From assembly GCF_964204645.1 (NCBI RefSeq), contig NC_134030.1, positions 16,127,110 to 16,191,109 on the forward strand: 64,000 nt of DNA, in the 5' to 3' direction. This DNA is from Tubulanus polymorphus (taxonomy: Eukaryota; Nemertea; Palaeonemertea; Tubulaniformes; Tubulanidae). A program made the position numbers and the translations under genes. This document shows positions 45,929-58,757 of this stretch, piece after piece. The notes below the pieces were generated by a model. It saw only the letters and a program-made list of their open reading frames with translations, searched no databases and had not been told where the DNA came from. Every line of letters starts with the position of its first letter. Within the stretch, counting starts at the first letter, position 1.

Positions 45929-48900
45929 ATGAATAAAATGTGTAAAATTAATTTAAAAAAAAAATCTAGTATTAAAATGGAAGCAAATAAGTACTACTGT
46001 TCAACATTTAAAATCAATATAGATAAATCCCAAAAATCAAGACACAATAAAACTAAAACACATTTAGAGAATAAATTGAAATTAGAATATGAAGATGATA
46101 TATTAGAAACTAAATTAGATGAATTAAAGAATGAAAAAGAAACATACAAATGTGACACATGTAATCAATCATTCAGTGATAAAAGATATTATAATGAACA
46201 TTTAAATTCTAAAAGTCATATTAGAAATATGAATAATGATATTTTACGTGAAGATTATTTTGATAATGACAATGATAAGAAACATAAGACAATTAAAAGA
46301 ATAAGAAATAAATTAAACAATAAAAGACCATACATGGAAGATGTAAGAAATTATATTAATTCATTAGATAATAAAAAATATATAGAAATAACCGAAGCAT
46401 TTAAAAGTGATATTGGTCCAGCTGCTATCGAGTTTAAATTTCATAAAGGTAAAACGTTAGAAGAAAATAAAAAACATTTAGAAAATATGGAAAATATTAT
46501 AAAAATAATAACTGATGTTGAATACCCTAAAATTAGTTTATCTTCCAAAGTAAAGTTTATAAAATCTGAAGATAAACCAATATATAATATAAATTCTCAT
46601 TCACAACATATTATATCTAAACAACATATAGATGATAAATTAGATAAATGTTATAATGAAGTAAAAACTAAAATAGAAGAGAAATATTTTGAAGGATCAG
46701 GTTTAATATTTGATGAAATGATATTTATGACTTTACATGTTTATAACATAAAATATAATAAGTTAACTAAATCAAAACCAATAGATGAAAATAATGTATC
46801 ATATTATAAAGAACCAGACATTGAAGCATCGAGTTATATTAAACTACCATTTAAAACTAATGCTGTAATAAATGTACAAAATTCTGATGATAAATGTTTT
46901 CTATGGGCAATTATAAGTTGCTTACATCCAACAGAAGATATTACACATAGTTTTAGATTAACAAATTATAAACAATTTGAAAATAATTATAAGATAGATA
47001 AGTATCCTGTTAGAATTAAAAATATCCCAAAAATAGAAAGAGATAATAATTTAAGAATAAATGTATTTGATTTAATCAAATTAAAAAAGGCAACAATATA
47101 AAACATTATACATTAGATAAAACCTTTATACCTATCAAAAGATTATGATTCAAATGATGTTATAGATATACTATATTATGAAAATCATTATATGTGGATT
47201 AAACAAATCGATTTATTTTTTAAACCAGAAAATGATCATAAAATATATCTTTGCAGAAAATGTTTACATAAATTCAGTAATGAAAGTACATTATCAAATC
47301 ATAAACAATTATGTGAAAATCATGATTATTGTAAATTAGTTTTACCAAATGAAAAAGATAAAATATTAGAATTCAAAAAATATGATTACAAAAATAAAAT
47401 ACCATTTGTTATATATGGAGATTTTGAATCATTAAATAAAGAATTAACTGATCAAGATAGAAAAGAAATATATTATAAAAGAAAGAAATTAAATTCTAAT
47501 GGAAATGATATAATTGATTATTCAGATCCCCTAATAACAAATACAATTAAAAAGATTCATCAATCAGCTGCTGCTTTCGGGTTATATATTGAATCTGATT
47601 ATCCAGAACTAATCAAAAGTGAGTATTATCATTATAGAAATGGAAATGTTATCAATCATTTTTGTGACTTATTAATTGAATATGAAATAAGATTTAGTAA
47701 ATTATTGAATACAAATATAGAAATTATAATGACAGAAGAAGATAAAGAAGAATTTGTGTTTACAGGTAAATGTTATTATTGTGAAAAGATATTTAATTAT
47801 AAAGATAAAAAAGTAAGAGATCATGATCATTTGAATGGAAAGTTTAGAGGCGCAGCACATGAGAATTGTAACTTACAAGCTAAGAAAATTAACCATTGTA
47901 CCTGTTATATTTCATAATCTATCAGGATATGATGCACATTTATTTATCAAACAGCTATGCCATAAAATAGAAGAAATTAATAATGAAATAGAAAGATTAA
48001 ATTCAAATAGATCAAAAGATAAAATACCAACTTATAAATTTAAAATGTTAGCTAGAACATCTGGGAATTATATATCTTTCCAATTTGGTTGCCTAAGATT
48101 TATAGATTCATATAGATTTTTAAACAGTTCATTAGATAATTTATCAAAATCATTAGTTGATGATGAATTAAAAATATTAAAACAACATTACCCAAATAAT
48201 GATGATTTCCAATTAATGAGATATAAAGGAGCGATTCCATATTCTTTCTATAAAAATCATAATGATTTCAATATAACTGAACTTACAAAAGAACAATTCT
48301 ATGATGAATTAAAAAATGAATATGTTAAAGATGAAGTATATAATAAAACATTGAATATTTGAAATCATTTCAAAATAGAAAATAGAAAACTATGGACAAT
48401 TAGTAGATTTATATTTAGAATCAGATGTATTATTATTATCGGATATATTCGAAAGGTTTAGAGATGTAAACCTAAAATATTTTAACATTGATCCTTGCCA
48501 TTGTTATTCATCACCAGGTTTAACATGGGATTGTGGATTAAAATTTACAGATATAAAAATGGATTTGTTAACAAATATAGATCAATTATTATTATTTGAA
48601 AAATCTATAAGAGGAGGAGTTTCAGGTGTATTAGGGGATAGATATTTCAATGTAGATGATAACCCTGGATATAAGTTATTATATATAGATGCAAATAATT
48701 TGTATGGTTGGGCAATGATGGAACCACAACCTTATGGAGTATTTGAAAATAATGACAAATTTGATTGGAAGAAAAGAATTCTAGATATTGCAGATGATTC
48801 AGATACTGGTTACTTCTTTGTTGTAGATTTAGAATATCCTGAAAACATTAAATTTAAATCTAGAAATCTAGCTTACTGCCCCGAACATAAAACTGTAACT

Positions 48901-49996
48901 CATGAAGAATTATTAAATCATCAAAAAAGAATTAAACCCGAAAATCATATTCATAAAAAAGTTAATGGTAACTCAGGAAGATAAATAGAATTATGTAGTA
49001 CATTATAGAATGTTTAAGTTTTATTTGAATCAAGGAATGGTTCTAAAAAAAGTACATAGATATATTTCATTTAGTCAATCTAAATGGTTAGAAAAATATA
49101 TAGATTTTAACACCAAACAGAGAACTGAAGCTAAAACTGATTTCGAGAAAGATTTCTTCAAGTTAATGAATAATGCATTCTATGGTAAGACTTGTTAAAA
49201 TATTAGAAATAGAAATGATATTGAGTTAGTTAGTAATGGTAAAAGAATTAGACATTTACAAACATATCCTAAATTTATAGGTAACAGGATATTTGATGAA
49301 AATTTAGCTGCAGTTAAAATGAGAAGAACATCTATGAAATTTAATAAACCAATTTATGTTGGAGCATCAGTTTTAGAATTATCAAAGTTATTAATGTATG
49401 AATTCTATTATAATGTATAACAACCTCATTTTGGAGAAAAACATATAGAAATTCTATACTTTGATACAGATTCTTACATATTAAAGATAAAAACTGATAA
49501 CATAACTGATGATTTAAAAACATTAAAACATCATTTTGATTTCAGTAACTATCCAAAAGATCATGAATTGTTTAGCAATGATAATAAAAAAGTTCCTGGT
49601 AAATTCAAAGATGAATTAGGTGGTGAAGAAATGATTGAATTCATTGGTATTAGATCTAAAATGTATTCATATAAAACTAAAGAACATGAAGCTAAAAAGT
49701 TAAAAGGAATAACCAAAAGTGTAGTAGAAAAGAATATTCATTTCAAAGATTACATCAATTGTATATTCAATGAAGAAGTTAGAAAACATAAGATGAGATG
49801 TTTAAGATCTGAGTACCACGAGATGTTTATTGAAGAAATTGAAAAGGTTAGTTTGAATCCATTTGATGATAAAAGATATATTTTAGATGACGGAATTCCT
49901 ACAGTTGCATATGGTTGCAATTTAGATGAATACTTAAAATTTAAAAGAGAAGAAACAAAAGAGAATGAGATTATGAAAGGGATTCTAACGTGTTAA
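45929..49996 (+). pseudogene. Protein-primed family B DNA polymerase (copy B), multiply broken
   Basis: About 1350 codons if read through. N-terminal Cys2-His2 finger (CDTCNQSFSDKRYYNEH), then the Polinton-type KCFLWAIISCLHP block. The exonuclease motif IYGDFES is near 47410 and HNLSGYDAHLF near 47917. A Cys/His motif with DHDHLNGKFRGAAHENC lies between. Polymerase motif A is DANNLYGWAM (48688), B is LMNNAFYGKT (49163) and C is YFDTDSY (49457). Frame is lost near 47087, 47129, 47895, 48390 and 48960. In-frame stops lie near 48360, 48989, 49197 and 49418. It would replicate the element from a protein primer. The starting ATG could also be 45977. Confidence 0.92.
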
Positions 49997-50025
49997 TCAA
50001 ATTTTAATAAAAATATGTTTTATAA

Positions 50026-50379
50026 ATGGAGAGTAAACAAGCAAACAGTGAGAACAACAAATTTTTTCTAGATAGAATAAAAGATACTTCAAATGTCAAA
50101 TCAATAGATTATAAATTTAAGAAGTTAAAAGAATTAACAATCCATAAGAAATATCTAATTACAGATATTGTTACAGTTACTAACAAATATGGAGATAAAT
50201 TAGTTATACACTTAGGATATGAAGGGTTAAAAGGAAATACATATAAATTCGGAACATATTTACCTGATAGATTTCATAGATTATCAAGTGAAGATTTAGA
50301 AGAATTATGTTCTGATGATTTCTATTTCGTATACTAAGGTAAGAATGAAAAAGGGCACCATGAAATAGATTTCGAATAA
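50026..50379 (+). pseudogene. Small polymerase-side protein (copy B), one nonsense codon
   Basis: 103 codons, then a TAA near 50335 where copy A has a sense codon; the frame continues to GHHEIDFE at 50379. Visible blocks are KKYLITDIVTVTNKYGDKL and GTYLPDRFHRLSSEDLEELC. Related to 63181 in fragment D. Likely a beta-rich nucleic-acid-binding protein, but this is a guess from its strand pattern and its place next to the polymerase. Confidence 0.6.
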
Positions 50380-50393
50380 AATATGTAAAATAA

Positions 50394-51152
50394 ATGGTTG
50401 AATTAAAAGAATACAGAATATTTGTTGATTCAAGAAGACTTACAAATTATAAATCACATAATTTACTAGTACAATTAGATAGAGAATTTAAGAATTGTGT
50501 TGATTAAAAATTAGTTAATATAAGTTTATGTAATTCTTTTTACAATGTATCTGATAAAACTATTGAGCATAGAGTCTTTTTAATTCTTGATAGAAATAAA
50601 AGTAAATGGTTTCATCTTTATCTTAAAGCAGGATTTTATAATTTAGATACATTAGCGCAGGAATTTAATAGAAGAGCTCGTTTAAAAATGGGTGCATCTG
50701 CTGGATTTGGATTAAGACTGATTAAAAATGATAGCTCTGATAAAATAAGAATAGAATTAGGTAAAGAAGATCAACATCAATTTCTAGTTAAAAAACCTTT
50801 AGCTAAAATTTTAGGAATAACCCCAGATGTAAGGATACGCAATGCTGATCCTACACCAAATATAATGGCTTTTACACACTTTTATATTTATAGCAATTTA
50901 ATCGACCCTACAAAAACATTCGGAGCAACTAAAGATATAACTTGTAATTCTAGTATATTAAATATTTTACCATTGAAGAATGTTAAAGAATTTGGAATGC
51001 AAATAAATTAAAATTTAACAGAATGTGATTTTAAGCCTTGTATTTCCCGATTTAATAATTTCAAATTAGAAGTAAGAAATCATAATGGATATTTAATTGA
51101 TTTAAATAATTTTCCTGTAATTTATGAATTAGTTATAAGATGTAGAGAGTAA
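50394..51152 (+). pseudogene. Penton-like minor capsid protein (copy B), two nonsense codons
   Basis: Same length as the intact copy A gene (252 codons) with stops near 50505 and 51009. Blocks EYRIFVDSRRLTNYKSHN, LKAGFYNLDTLAQEFN and FPVIYELVIRCRE are conserved. Its stop TAA is the first bases of the next gene's T-run start block. Confidence 0.7.
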
Positions 51153-51167
51153 TTTTTTGATATACAA

Positions 51168-51407
51168 ATGAATATAACAGTAGGGCCGAGTATATGTTTT
51201 GGGTTTGATTTCAAACATGGTAAAGAAATGAGAATTAAACTAAATGATGTAATTACGGATATGAAAAGTAAATCACTTAACAATGCATCAATTATTAATA
51301 ACGAAAATTATAATATAGAAAAAGTAATTGATTTAATTAAAACGCCTTTAGAATATTATGAATTAAATGAAGATGGAATTATTGAGGATATTAAAAACAT
51401 ATCATAA
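51168..51407 (+). pseudogene. Small conserved protein (copy B), C-terminus lost
   Basis: Equivalent of 36497-36156. Reads MNITVGPSICFGFDFKHGKEM and past the place where copy A has a stop, then a deletion near 51400 ends it after 79 codons. Confidence 0.55.
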
Positions 51408-51489
51408 AAAAAGTAATGAAATAAATGTTGAATTAATCATAAATAAGTTAACTAAATATTTTAAGATAGTAATTTTTTTTGATAAATAA

Positions 51490-51718
51490 ACGAGTGATAA
51501 TAAGTGGATAATAACTGGATTATATAATGGAGCATTACTATCAGTTGGAACTGTTGGTTATTCAATGGTATTAAAAAAAAGTATTTAAAATGGGAAGTGT
51601 TAATGTTGATAGATTTGATATAAATGATATCTTAAAATTAACATTAGCAGTAACTTTATCTAATTTAACAATTGATTATTTAGAAAAAATAATATATTCC
51701 TCCCATATAAATGCGTAA
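51490..51718 (+). pseudogene. Small membrane protein (copy B), start codon lost
   Basis: Equivalent of 36155-35892. The start is ACG instead of ATG although the start block (AATTTTTTTTGATAAATAA) is intact. An A-run near 51578 shifts the frame. The end (TAA at 51716) is inside the next start block, as expected. Confidence 0.55.
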
Positions 51719-51734
51719 TTTTTTTACTAAATAA

Positions 51735-52158
51735 ATGGCATCTGCAATTATAACTATTATAGGATCGGCAATTGTTAACGCTTTAGCATTTACTGGTGGT
51801 GGTTATATATTTAAGCATATTGATAAAAATGGTTCATTATCAGAACAAAAAAGACATAACTTGGCATTAGAGAAATACAATAAAGCAGCAGAAGAATATA
51901 GAGAAAAGAGACAAAACTATATGGATTATATTAACAAAGAATTATATGATCAGAAGATTTCACATAGAGATTTTCAATCAGTTGATGATGCAATGAGTTT
52001 ATATAACGCGGTAACCAATAAAGAAAAATTACATCTATACAAACCTAAATTATCAGATTATTTGGCCCAAGTAAAGAACAACAGAAATATGAAATAATTT
52101 GGATTTTAGATGGAACTGTTATTGTTATATTTGTAGCGTATAGATTTACTAATAAGTA
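51735..52158 (+). CDS. Small membrane protein with shared frame break (copy B)
   Basis: 120 codons open from 51735 to 52097, the same length and almost the same protein as copy A (35910-35548). The second membrane segment (IIWIL..TVIVIFVAYRF) again lies in another frame and ends at the TAA of the next start block. The identical split in two independent copies argues against random decay at this one site. Confidence 0.6.
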
Positions 52159-52175
52159 ATTTTTTTGCTAAATAA

Positions 52176-52582
52176 ATGGATGATAAAGTTGATAATATTG
52201 ATATTATTCCTCGTGATATAAATAAAACTAAATTAAAAATATATTTAGAAAAACATACATTAGAATTTGAAAGTGACTTGAAGATAAAAAAGAAAAAATA
52301 TTTAAAAAGTAAAATTATATATTATTTTATTATTAGTGGTTCGGTTACAATTAGTTCTGTAATAACATTTCTAGCAATATTCAGTCCATTAACACCTTAG
52401 CTATATCAATTGGTGTGTTAGGATTAAGTTCAAGTGTTTTAACCGGTATAAGTTCAAAATCAAATATAAAAAGTAATAAAGAAAAAATTAAAACTAATAT
52501 AAAAGAAATATAACAGTTATATAACGGTCATATAACAGTTGAAGAACAAGATAAATTATTAAAAGAATTAATAAATTATTAA
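52176..52582 (+). pseudogene. Small two-helix membrane protein (copy B), frameshifted
   Basis: Equivalent of 35469-35035. Open to 52400, where a frameshift falls between the two hydrophobic segments. A deletion follows near 52510. The N-terminal 74 codons match copy A closely. Confidence 0.65.
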
Positions 52583-52598
52583 TTTTTTAATTATATAA

Positions 52599-53987
52599 AT
52601 GGTAGATAGTTTTCCAAAAGCTTTCCAATATAATAAATCAATTGAATATAATATTCCAGCAATAAATTTTAATAAAGATATTTCATATAGAAATGAAGTA
52701 TTAGATTCATTAACTAATTTAGAAATTTATGTTACTGAGACTAATAATTTAAATGCAAAGATAGAAAATATATTTCATGTATATTTAATTAATTTAAAAA
52801 AATTGAAAGATGAAAAACAATGGTTATTAAAATCTAATATGAAATATTGGCAGAACCAATTAAATTTTGCTGTTTATTGTGCAACAACATTGTGCGGAAT
52901 TAGTTGGAATGATCATTTGAATAATTCTAAATATAAATTAATTCAAAGTTTATTTAGATTTCATACATACTTTCAAATCAGAATAATATTAAATTAATTA
53001 GAGACCCCTTTACCGGGATCTAGGTATTTTAAAGAATTAGATAATAATATTAATTTATCAAAGTTTTATAAAATTTGCAATGAATTTAATATAGATATAA
53101 ATAATTCTGATTTTAGAACAAAAATTGGAACAATAAGATCACTTCCTTGCCCTGAAAATGTTGCAGCATATTGTACACTTCCAATACCATCTAATAGCTT
53201 TTATACTATCTATAATAATAAATTAGGTTATGGTAAAATAGAAACTAAGGATTTAGAAACATTAAATTTCAATAAATTCCCGAAATTCGATGATAATTTA
53301 AAACAAGAAAATAATAATGGTTGGGTTTATTTCATTTTAAAAAATAGTGAAGGTTTTACAAAATCAGGCATACAAAGAATAAATCAATCAATTAGAACTT
53401 ATTTGATATGTATTCTAGGATCACAATTTGAAACAAGATCCCCAATAATTGGAAATTTAAATACATCATTTGATACACAGAAACAATTCAAAGTATTATT
53501 TGAAGATTCAATTCATGATGATAAAAATAGATCGATTCCAGAAAATATAGTAAGATATCAAAATTATTTAGATAAATCACATATTAGATTAAATTATTGT
53601 ATAGGCCCTAATCTATTCATTATTTCTAATGATTCAGTATTAAAGATGGGAAACATAATTGGTTATGATAATCTAATTAAAACTGCAACAATAAATAATT
53701 CGTTTGGATTAAATGATATAAATAAAAAGATTATTACTGCTCCAAAATTAATGGAAGGTGAAAAAAATAAAAAACATATTCAATCAACAGAAACTAAAAC
53801 TAATAATATTAAATTAAATAATGATTCTAAAATAAAAGATTACAATACATCAGAAAATATTAAAACTGATAATATTCAACATGATATAATTTAAACTGAT
53901 AATGATAATAAATCCCATGAAAATGCTAAATTAGCTTTAACTTGTATAGGAATTGTTATAGGAGGAATATTATATTTTAGATTTTAA
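52599..53987 (+). pseudogene. Large structural-type protein (copy B), uninterrupted by LINE but with stops
   Basis: This copy shows the full gene of about 460 codons. Stops are at about 52996 and 53894; otherwise one frame. Blocks KYWQNQLNFAVYCATT, EGFTKSGIQRINQSIRTYL, ETRSPIIGN and IIGYDNLIKTATINNSFGLN are conserved, ending in a membrane segment (LALTCIGIVIGGILYF). A segment around 53130-53300 differs strongly from copy A, as if replaced or fast evolving. Confidence 0.7.
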
Positions 53988-54002
53988 TTTTTTATTATAT
54001 AA

Positions 54003-55434
54003 ATGGAAGAAGATATTCCAATGGATGACATGGGAAATAATAATGAAGGATATATTGATGATGATTATAATGATGCAGAAACTAATATTGATAATGACGA
54101 TGAATCAGCATATAATTCTAATTTAGCAGATAGTGGTTCTAAAGGACTATCAACAGGTGAATTTGATAGAAGATCTAAATCGAGAATAAATCCTGAAAAT
54201 GAAAATCAAGATTTAGTAAAACAAAATTTAGAATATAATGAATTTATAAATACATTCAAACCTATATTTGAAAATTCTGGATATAATATCAATGATAGAG
54301 GCGCTAGACTTTTAGTACAAGAATTAGAAATTTTAGATGGCGAATATTATTATCATTTGAAAGATGATTATTATATTGGTATCTCTTATAAAAATCAAAA
54401 CAAAATATTAGCAGAATCAACCTTGGAAAAATTAGAACCAGATAGAATTAAAAGAATAAGAAATAGTAATGAAATAGAAAATGTAACACAAGAAGAAATA
54501 GAAAAGTATTTAAACAAAGAATTAATGATTTATTTGAAAAAATCGATAATAATTTAGAACCAGAAAGAACTTCTGAACAGAATATAACTTCCAAAACTAG
54601 TAAACTTAAATCAAATAAAGTACTAATTGAAAAACTTTTACCAAATGGATTACTTGATGCAACAGATCAAGAATTAGAAGATTTAAATATATTTTCTGAT
54701 AAAGCAATAAGAGAAATTATTAGTATAAGACTTGCATCTGATAAAATTGCACATGATAAAAGTATAAGAGATTTTAAAATTAGAACTTCAGAAAAAGATA
54801 GAACTGATAAAATTAAAGAAATAGAACAACTAAAATTAGATAGAGATAATAAAGTTATTGAAGAAATCGAATTTAAAAAAAGAAATGCATATTTAGAAAA
54901 AGAAAAAGATGATTTAGAATATAACATAGAATTTCAGAAAGAAGAAATTAAATTATTATTAAAATCATATGATTATAATATTAATAGATTAAAACTTATT
55001 TTTTAAGAGTTAATATTAAAACCAGATTCTAAAATATCATTAAAAGATGGAATAAAATTATTATTTAAATTAGAAGGTATAACAATTCTTTCAATTCTAA
55101 CAGCTGTAACTATGTTATTTACAACAATTGGTTTAGCTATATCAAATTCACTGAAATCTACGCCTACTCCCAATAAACCGGATAAACCCCCAAATGATAA
55201 TAATTCTATACAAGATAAAGTTAAGGATGGTTTGAAAAAATTAGCAAAATATTTATGGGAACTATCTAAAAAATCTGCTGCAGCTTTACCCGGAGTTATT
55301 GCGTCAATTGTTCGTTTTATATTGAAATCTGCAGGGAATATTCTTAACTTTGCTGCTGAACATATTATTTTATTTTTAATTACAGTTGTAAGTGCAATTA
55401 TTTTTGGATTAATGAATATGATAAAAAATAAATA
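54003..55434 (+). pseudogene. Coiled-coil and multi-helix membrane protein (copy B), broken
   Basis: Equivalent of 27956-26488. Open to 54557, where a frameshift in the coiled-coil region occurs; a stop lies near 55005. The C-terminal membrane block from 55112 to 55435 is fully open and nearly identical to copy A (GLAISNSLKSTPTPNKPDKP; KSAAALPGVIASIV). Confidence 0.7.
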
Positions 55435-55455
55435 ATTAATTTTTTTGTTAAATAA

Positions 55456-56704
55456 ATGAGTGGGAGTTATATAAGTCCTTCTAAGAATCATAGAATATCT
55501 AATGCTATTAAAGCAGAAAGATCACATCATATAATTACTCATAACCCTTCTAATATTAATCCTGATGAAACTTTATATGTTAGAATTCCTCGATTAACGC
55601 AAAATACTTTTTATGTTCCAAATAGTATTTATTTATCAGCTGATATAAAAGTAACCGGTAATAATAATAATTATGTTGTCGATAATGTTGGAAGATATTT
55701 GATTAAAAAATTAACTATAAAGATTGGTCCAGAAACAGTTTTCTCATTAGATGATTATAATTTATTTATGCATTATAAAGATTTATGGTTAACTAAAGAA
55801 AATAGAAATAATATGATATTTCAAGGAATCCAATCAGAAAACCAAAATAAATTAAGATCAGAAGCACATAATGCAATATTAACTAATGCTATAGGTAAAT
55901 TGATAAAAAGGATATATGGAAGCAAATATAAAATTCCATTAGACTTTGAATTGATAAATAATAATGCACCTTTATATAAATACGCAATTCAAGAAGATGT
56001 TATATTCGAAATAACATTTGCTCCTGTTAATGAAATTGTAATATTTAGCGTTAATAAAGATATCGGTTATAAATTATCGAATATATGTTTAGAATATGAT
56101 ACAGTAACTGATGTAAATATTGCTAGAACAATTCAAACTCAATACAATCAAGGATTTTCATTATTATATGATTATATTGATAAATTTAAAACTGTAACTA
56201 TTAATGCAAGTGATGAAATTATTAATGAGAATATAAACTTCCCAAGAAGATCTATTAAAGGTATATTAATATTTTTTACCATTGCAACATATACTAATGG
56301 CGCAATACAGGTTGATAAGTATTATAATCCTGAAATAACAAAAGTAGAAATAACCATCGAAGGAATAGCAAATAAAATATTTTGTCAAGGAATGAGAATG
56401 ATTGATCAATGGCCAGAAATTAGAAAACATTTTATGAATGAAAAAGTAAAATCATCTGAAAATTGTAATATTAATCAAATTGATTATTATACCGGTAATA
56501 AATATGCATTATGGTTAGATTTTAGAACAACAGAGGATAATTCATTACATGGTTCTGGGAAAAAAACTACAAAATACAAAATATGGAATACAATTATTCA
56601 TGACAAAGAAAAGAGGAGACTAAAATTTCAAAATGCACATTTATATTATATCTGACGCGCAATTAAATATTGTAAATTCTCAATTAAATAGTGTTATGTA
56701 TTAA
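55456..56704 (+). pseudogene. Capsid-type protein (F54H12.2-like), copy B, C-terminus broken
   Basis: Equivalent of 26467-25220 and nearly identical for the first ~370 residues. A frameshift in an A-run near 56562 and a stop near 56623 disrupt the last ~45 codons. The frame then resumes to a stop at 56704. It keeps the T-run start block. Confidence 0.78.
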
Positions 56705-56753
56705 GTGTTATGAAATATTAAAATTTTAACTTTAATAAAAAATCTTATATTAA

Positions 56754-57959
56754 ATGGAAGGTGGAATATATGAAATACGAACTCCAAGTGAAATGATATC
56801 AGATATATATTATATATTACCTCATGATGAATACAGTAAGTATTTTTGAGAATACTTTAATCAATTCAAATATAGAATAAGTAAAATAAAAGATAATATT
56901 GAAACTAAAATAGAAAATAATATTGAACCTAAAATAGAAGATAAGAATGATATTGAATCTAAAATAGAAGATAATATTGAAACTAAAATAGAAGATAGTA
57001 ATAATATTGAAACTAAAATAGAAGATGTAACAGCATCTACATCTTATAATATACCCCCTACATATGATATTGAATCAAAAAAAGATTATTATAATCCAAA
57101 ATATTGTGATGTATGTAAGAAATATATATCATATAAAAATTGGGCATCACATAAGAAATCAAAGAAACATATAGAAAAAGAAAAGAATAATAATGCTAAT
57201 AATATATCAGTTAGTAATATAAAAGATAATTTAATAAATAATGTTAATACAATTGAAACTAATGATACCATAGATAATATAACAGATAATGTAATAAATA
57301 ATGTTAACCCAATTGAAACTAATGATAATGATATAACAGATAATGAAATAATTGATGATCCTAAAAAACATTGTAACATTTGTGATTTAGATATTACTAA
57401 AAGTAATTTTTCTAAACATAAAAAATCTAAGGGGCACATAGAAAATGAAAGGGAGTTAGAAGAATATAAAAAGAAATTAGAAAGAAATAAAACATGTCAA
57501 TATTGTAATAAGAAAATTGAACCTGTTGATGAAAATACTCATTATAAATCAAAATTACATCTAATCAATGTTTATAAAAAGGTGGGTATGTTACCATTGT
57601 TAGATAAACCAAAGAAATATATCAAATATTTGAATCCTGAAACTAAACAATATTATAGATTCTTTAAGTTGCTATTTGATAAATTGTTAGCTTATGCAGA
57701 AGATTATCCTAAACAAATATATAAATTAGCGTATAATAGAGACCTACTTTCAATTTATTTAATAGAAGATTTTGAATTTGATTTTGATGGTGATAATTAT
57801 TATGATTACTTTGAAAAATTAAGAATAAAAGCTGGATTAAGTGATGATGAACGTAGAATGAAGGGTGAAATAGAATTAATAAATATGCCAAAGACTGATG
57901 ATGAATTTGATATAAACAAAGATGATTTTATAAATGTATTAGAAACAAAATTAGAATGA
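56754..57959 (+). pseudogene. Three-finger zinc protein (copy B), one nonsense codon
   Basis: 402 codons from 56754 to 57959 with a single TGA near 56848. All three fingers (CDVCKKYISYKNWASH, CNICDLDITKSNFSKH, CQYCNKKIEPVDENTH) and the C-terminal domain are in one frame, unlike copy A. The N-terminal linker consists of NIETKIED repeats instead of NNVIPSTS. Confidence 0.7.
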
Positions 57960-58027
57960 TTATTATAAAACTATTTATTATATATTACTGTTTCAATAAT
58001 GATAAAATAAAAATTTATTATTTAGGG

Positions 58028-58107
58028 ACTAGACGTACGTAAGAATCCAAGAATTCTAACCTTCTTACTTTCTTGACAAGAATACTTGGATAATTACGTA
58101 CGTCCAA
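58028..58107. terminator. Palindromic hairpin between convergent gene blocks (copy B)
   Basis: GACGTACGTAAGAATCC at the left and GGATAATTACGTACGTCC at the right, with further inner pairing (TTCTTACTTTCTTG / CAAGAATACTTGG). It lies between the ends of the zinc-finger gene (57959) and the ATPase (58148), the same place as the hairpins of copy A. Confidence 0.6.
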
Positions 58108-58147
58108 TCCATAGAAATATAAATTAGTTTCTATAATATTTCAAATT

Positions 58148-58757
58148 TTATTTCATAAACTTATATTCATATGGAAATTGTAGTCTCAGTAATAATTTTG
58201 AACGTTTATTATTCTTTAATTTATTCATATATTCATCATGTAATTCAGTAGGTATAATTTGATTTTCTTCCAATGATTGTTGCATAGATTTTCTATCTTT
58301 ATTGTAGAATAAAACTAGAAATCTTATATTCTCCCTAAAGTCTTTAACAATTGAATTATATTTTTGATTTAAAACCAATGTTGTTATCCCGAAATGTCTC
58401 CCAGAGAAAGCTAGATAACATAACTCTTTCTCTAACTTTTGAATCATGTAAATTTGCACAATCATCTATAATGAATAATGTATTTGATCCTTTATAAGTA
58501 TCAATTGCTATTTTAATACAATTATCTACATTTTCTTTTACTGTTTTAGGATCTAATATAATAAACTTTTTCATCTTAACTATATCTCTATTATATGTTT
58601 TATTCATTTCATAAGTAAGACAGAATAATATTATATTATCAAAATGATTCTTATAAATAGTTTCTAACAAATCTAATATGAAATGTGTTTTACCACATTT
58701 TGTTACCCCAGTTATTAACATATTATGTGGTTCAAATATAAATAAATCTTTATTCAT
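58148..58757 (-). pseudogene. Packaging-type ATPase (copy B), frameshifted
   Basis: Walker A is canonical here (GVTKCGKT), as is Walker B (LFIIDDC). A frameshift near 58430, just after DSKVRE, breaks the protein before FSGRHFGITTLVLNQKY. So this copy has a good P-loop but a broken frame, the reverse of copy A. Confidence 0.87.
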
